Positions 13,791 to 13,949 of a stretch of DNA of 13,949 nucleotides are shown here, piece by piece (the stretch's first letter is position 1; each line of letters starts with the position of its first letter). The DNA lies in the NCBI GenBank assembly GCA_023129655.1, contig JAGMBN010000020.1, positions 1 to 13,949 on the forward strand, written 5' to 3'. Position numbers and translations under genes: made by a program. Origin of the DNA: a bacterium. Lineage in GTDB: Bacteria > JAHJDO01. Below the pieces are notes generated by a model. That model was not told the DNA's origin. It made no database searches and saw nothing but the letters and a program-made list of their open reading frames with translations.

Positions 13791-13871
13791 GTCATTGCGA
13801 GGAGCGTAGCGACGTGGCAATCTCTGAGATTGCTTCACGAAGTTTATCTCGATATCGGGGTTCGCAATGAC
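13791..13871. repeat. 81-bp inverted-repeat element (MITE/REP-like)
   Basis: Terminal inverted repeats GTCATTGCGA (13791-13800) and TCGCAATGAC (13862-13871) are exact. Inside is a hairpin, GCAATCTC / GAGATTGC (13817-13833), with a 1-nt centre. The opening GTCATTGCGAGGAGCGTAGC resembles a short repeat I recall from many environmental bacterial genomes; I could not search for it. It lies between miaA and the next gene and codes for nothing evident. Confidence 0.75.
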
Positions 13872-13903
13872 AAGTGTTCGCTGAGTATAAAGGAGACGGT
13901 AGT

Positions 13904-13949
13904 ATGTCAAGATTAGGAAAGAGCATACGTTTAGAAAGGATAATTAATA
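13904..13949 (+). CDS. 5' end of a DeoC/FbaB-type aldolase, probably ADH synthase-like (partial)
   Basis: Only 15 codons lie in the window: MSRLGKSIRLERIIN. The LGK-x-x-RLERI-x-N opening matches the N-terminus of archaeal-type 2-amino-3,7-dideoxy-D-threo-hept-6-ulosonate synthase and related class-I fructose-bisphosphate aldolases, where it precedes the PMDHG motif. AAGGAG (13890-13895) with an 8-nt spacer supports the start. The gene is cut by the window edge, so no catalytic residue is visible and the choice between ADH synthase and aldolase is open. Confidence 0.6.
   Translation, partial: MSRLGKSIRLERIIN

Noticed and set aside
13791..13871. tRNA or small structured RNA gene
   Set aside because: The folding is explained by simple inverted repeats; there is no cloverleaf, anticodon arm or T-loop consensus.

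Overview
The window (about 14 kb, AT-rich, densely packed) looks like part of a chromosome from an uncultured Gram-negative bacterium. LPS-type envelope genes point to an outer membrane: an O-antigen ligase-like protein and the two enzymes that activate heptose, HldA and HldC. The other clues are a prepilin with a PVC/Omnitrophota-style N-terminus and C-terminal DG motif, a URO-D family protein next to sugar isomerases, a small soluble Ser/Thr kinase, and many GC-rich palindromic repeats, some inside genes. Together these fit Omnitrophota, Desantisbacteria or other PVC-like candidate phyla. No rRNA or tRNA gene is present, so the phylum is an inference.

Layout. Positions 1-2241 (+): a possible 3' end of an unknown gene, then xylulokinase (xylB), then a glycosyltransferase-39 gene that has kept only its N-terminal 209 codons. 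Positions 2271-4397 (-): a large O-antigen ligase/TPR protein with its own promoter and three in-frame repeat insertions. Positions 4398-4760: a 363-bp intergenic stretch made largely of palindromic repeats, ending in a strong terminator. Positions 4761-5306 (-): a single prepilin-type protein with a strong promoter and Shine-Dalgarno (SD).

Positions 5544-10026 (+): a tight four-gene operon of URO-D family protein, class-I xylose isomerase-like protein, L-fucose isomerase-like (COG2407) protein and HldA-type PfkB kinase. The last three genes overlap by 8 and 4 nt. Positions 10066-11244 (-): a DUF4143 AAA ATPase that separates hldA from hldC and has a dyad-rich promoter. Positions 11524-13715 (+): hldC/rfaE2, a Ser/Thr kinase and miaA, which are 3 nt apart or overlapping. 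Positions 13791-13871: an 81-bp inverted-repeat element. From 13904 (+): the first 15 codons of a DeoC/FbaB-type aldolase (ADH-synthase-like).

How it fits together. HldA and HldC are two consecutive functions in ADP-heptose synthesis (heptose-7-phosphate kinase, heptose-1-phosphate nucleotidyltransferase). They would normally be adjacent or fused; here an inverted accessory ATPase lies between them, and hldC has a good promoter of its own. The co-translation of two sugar-isomerase-fold proteins with HldA is the least conventional metabolic arrangement. The xylose isomerase homologue appears to carry His in place of one metal-binding Asp. The most unusual structural feature is a repeat family with GTAGGG ends, present both between genes and, in frame, inside the O-antigen ligase gene.
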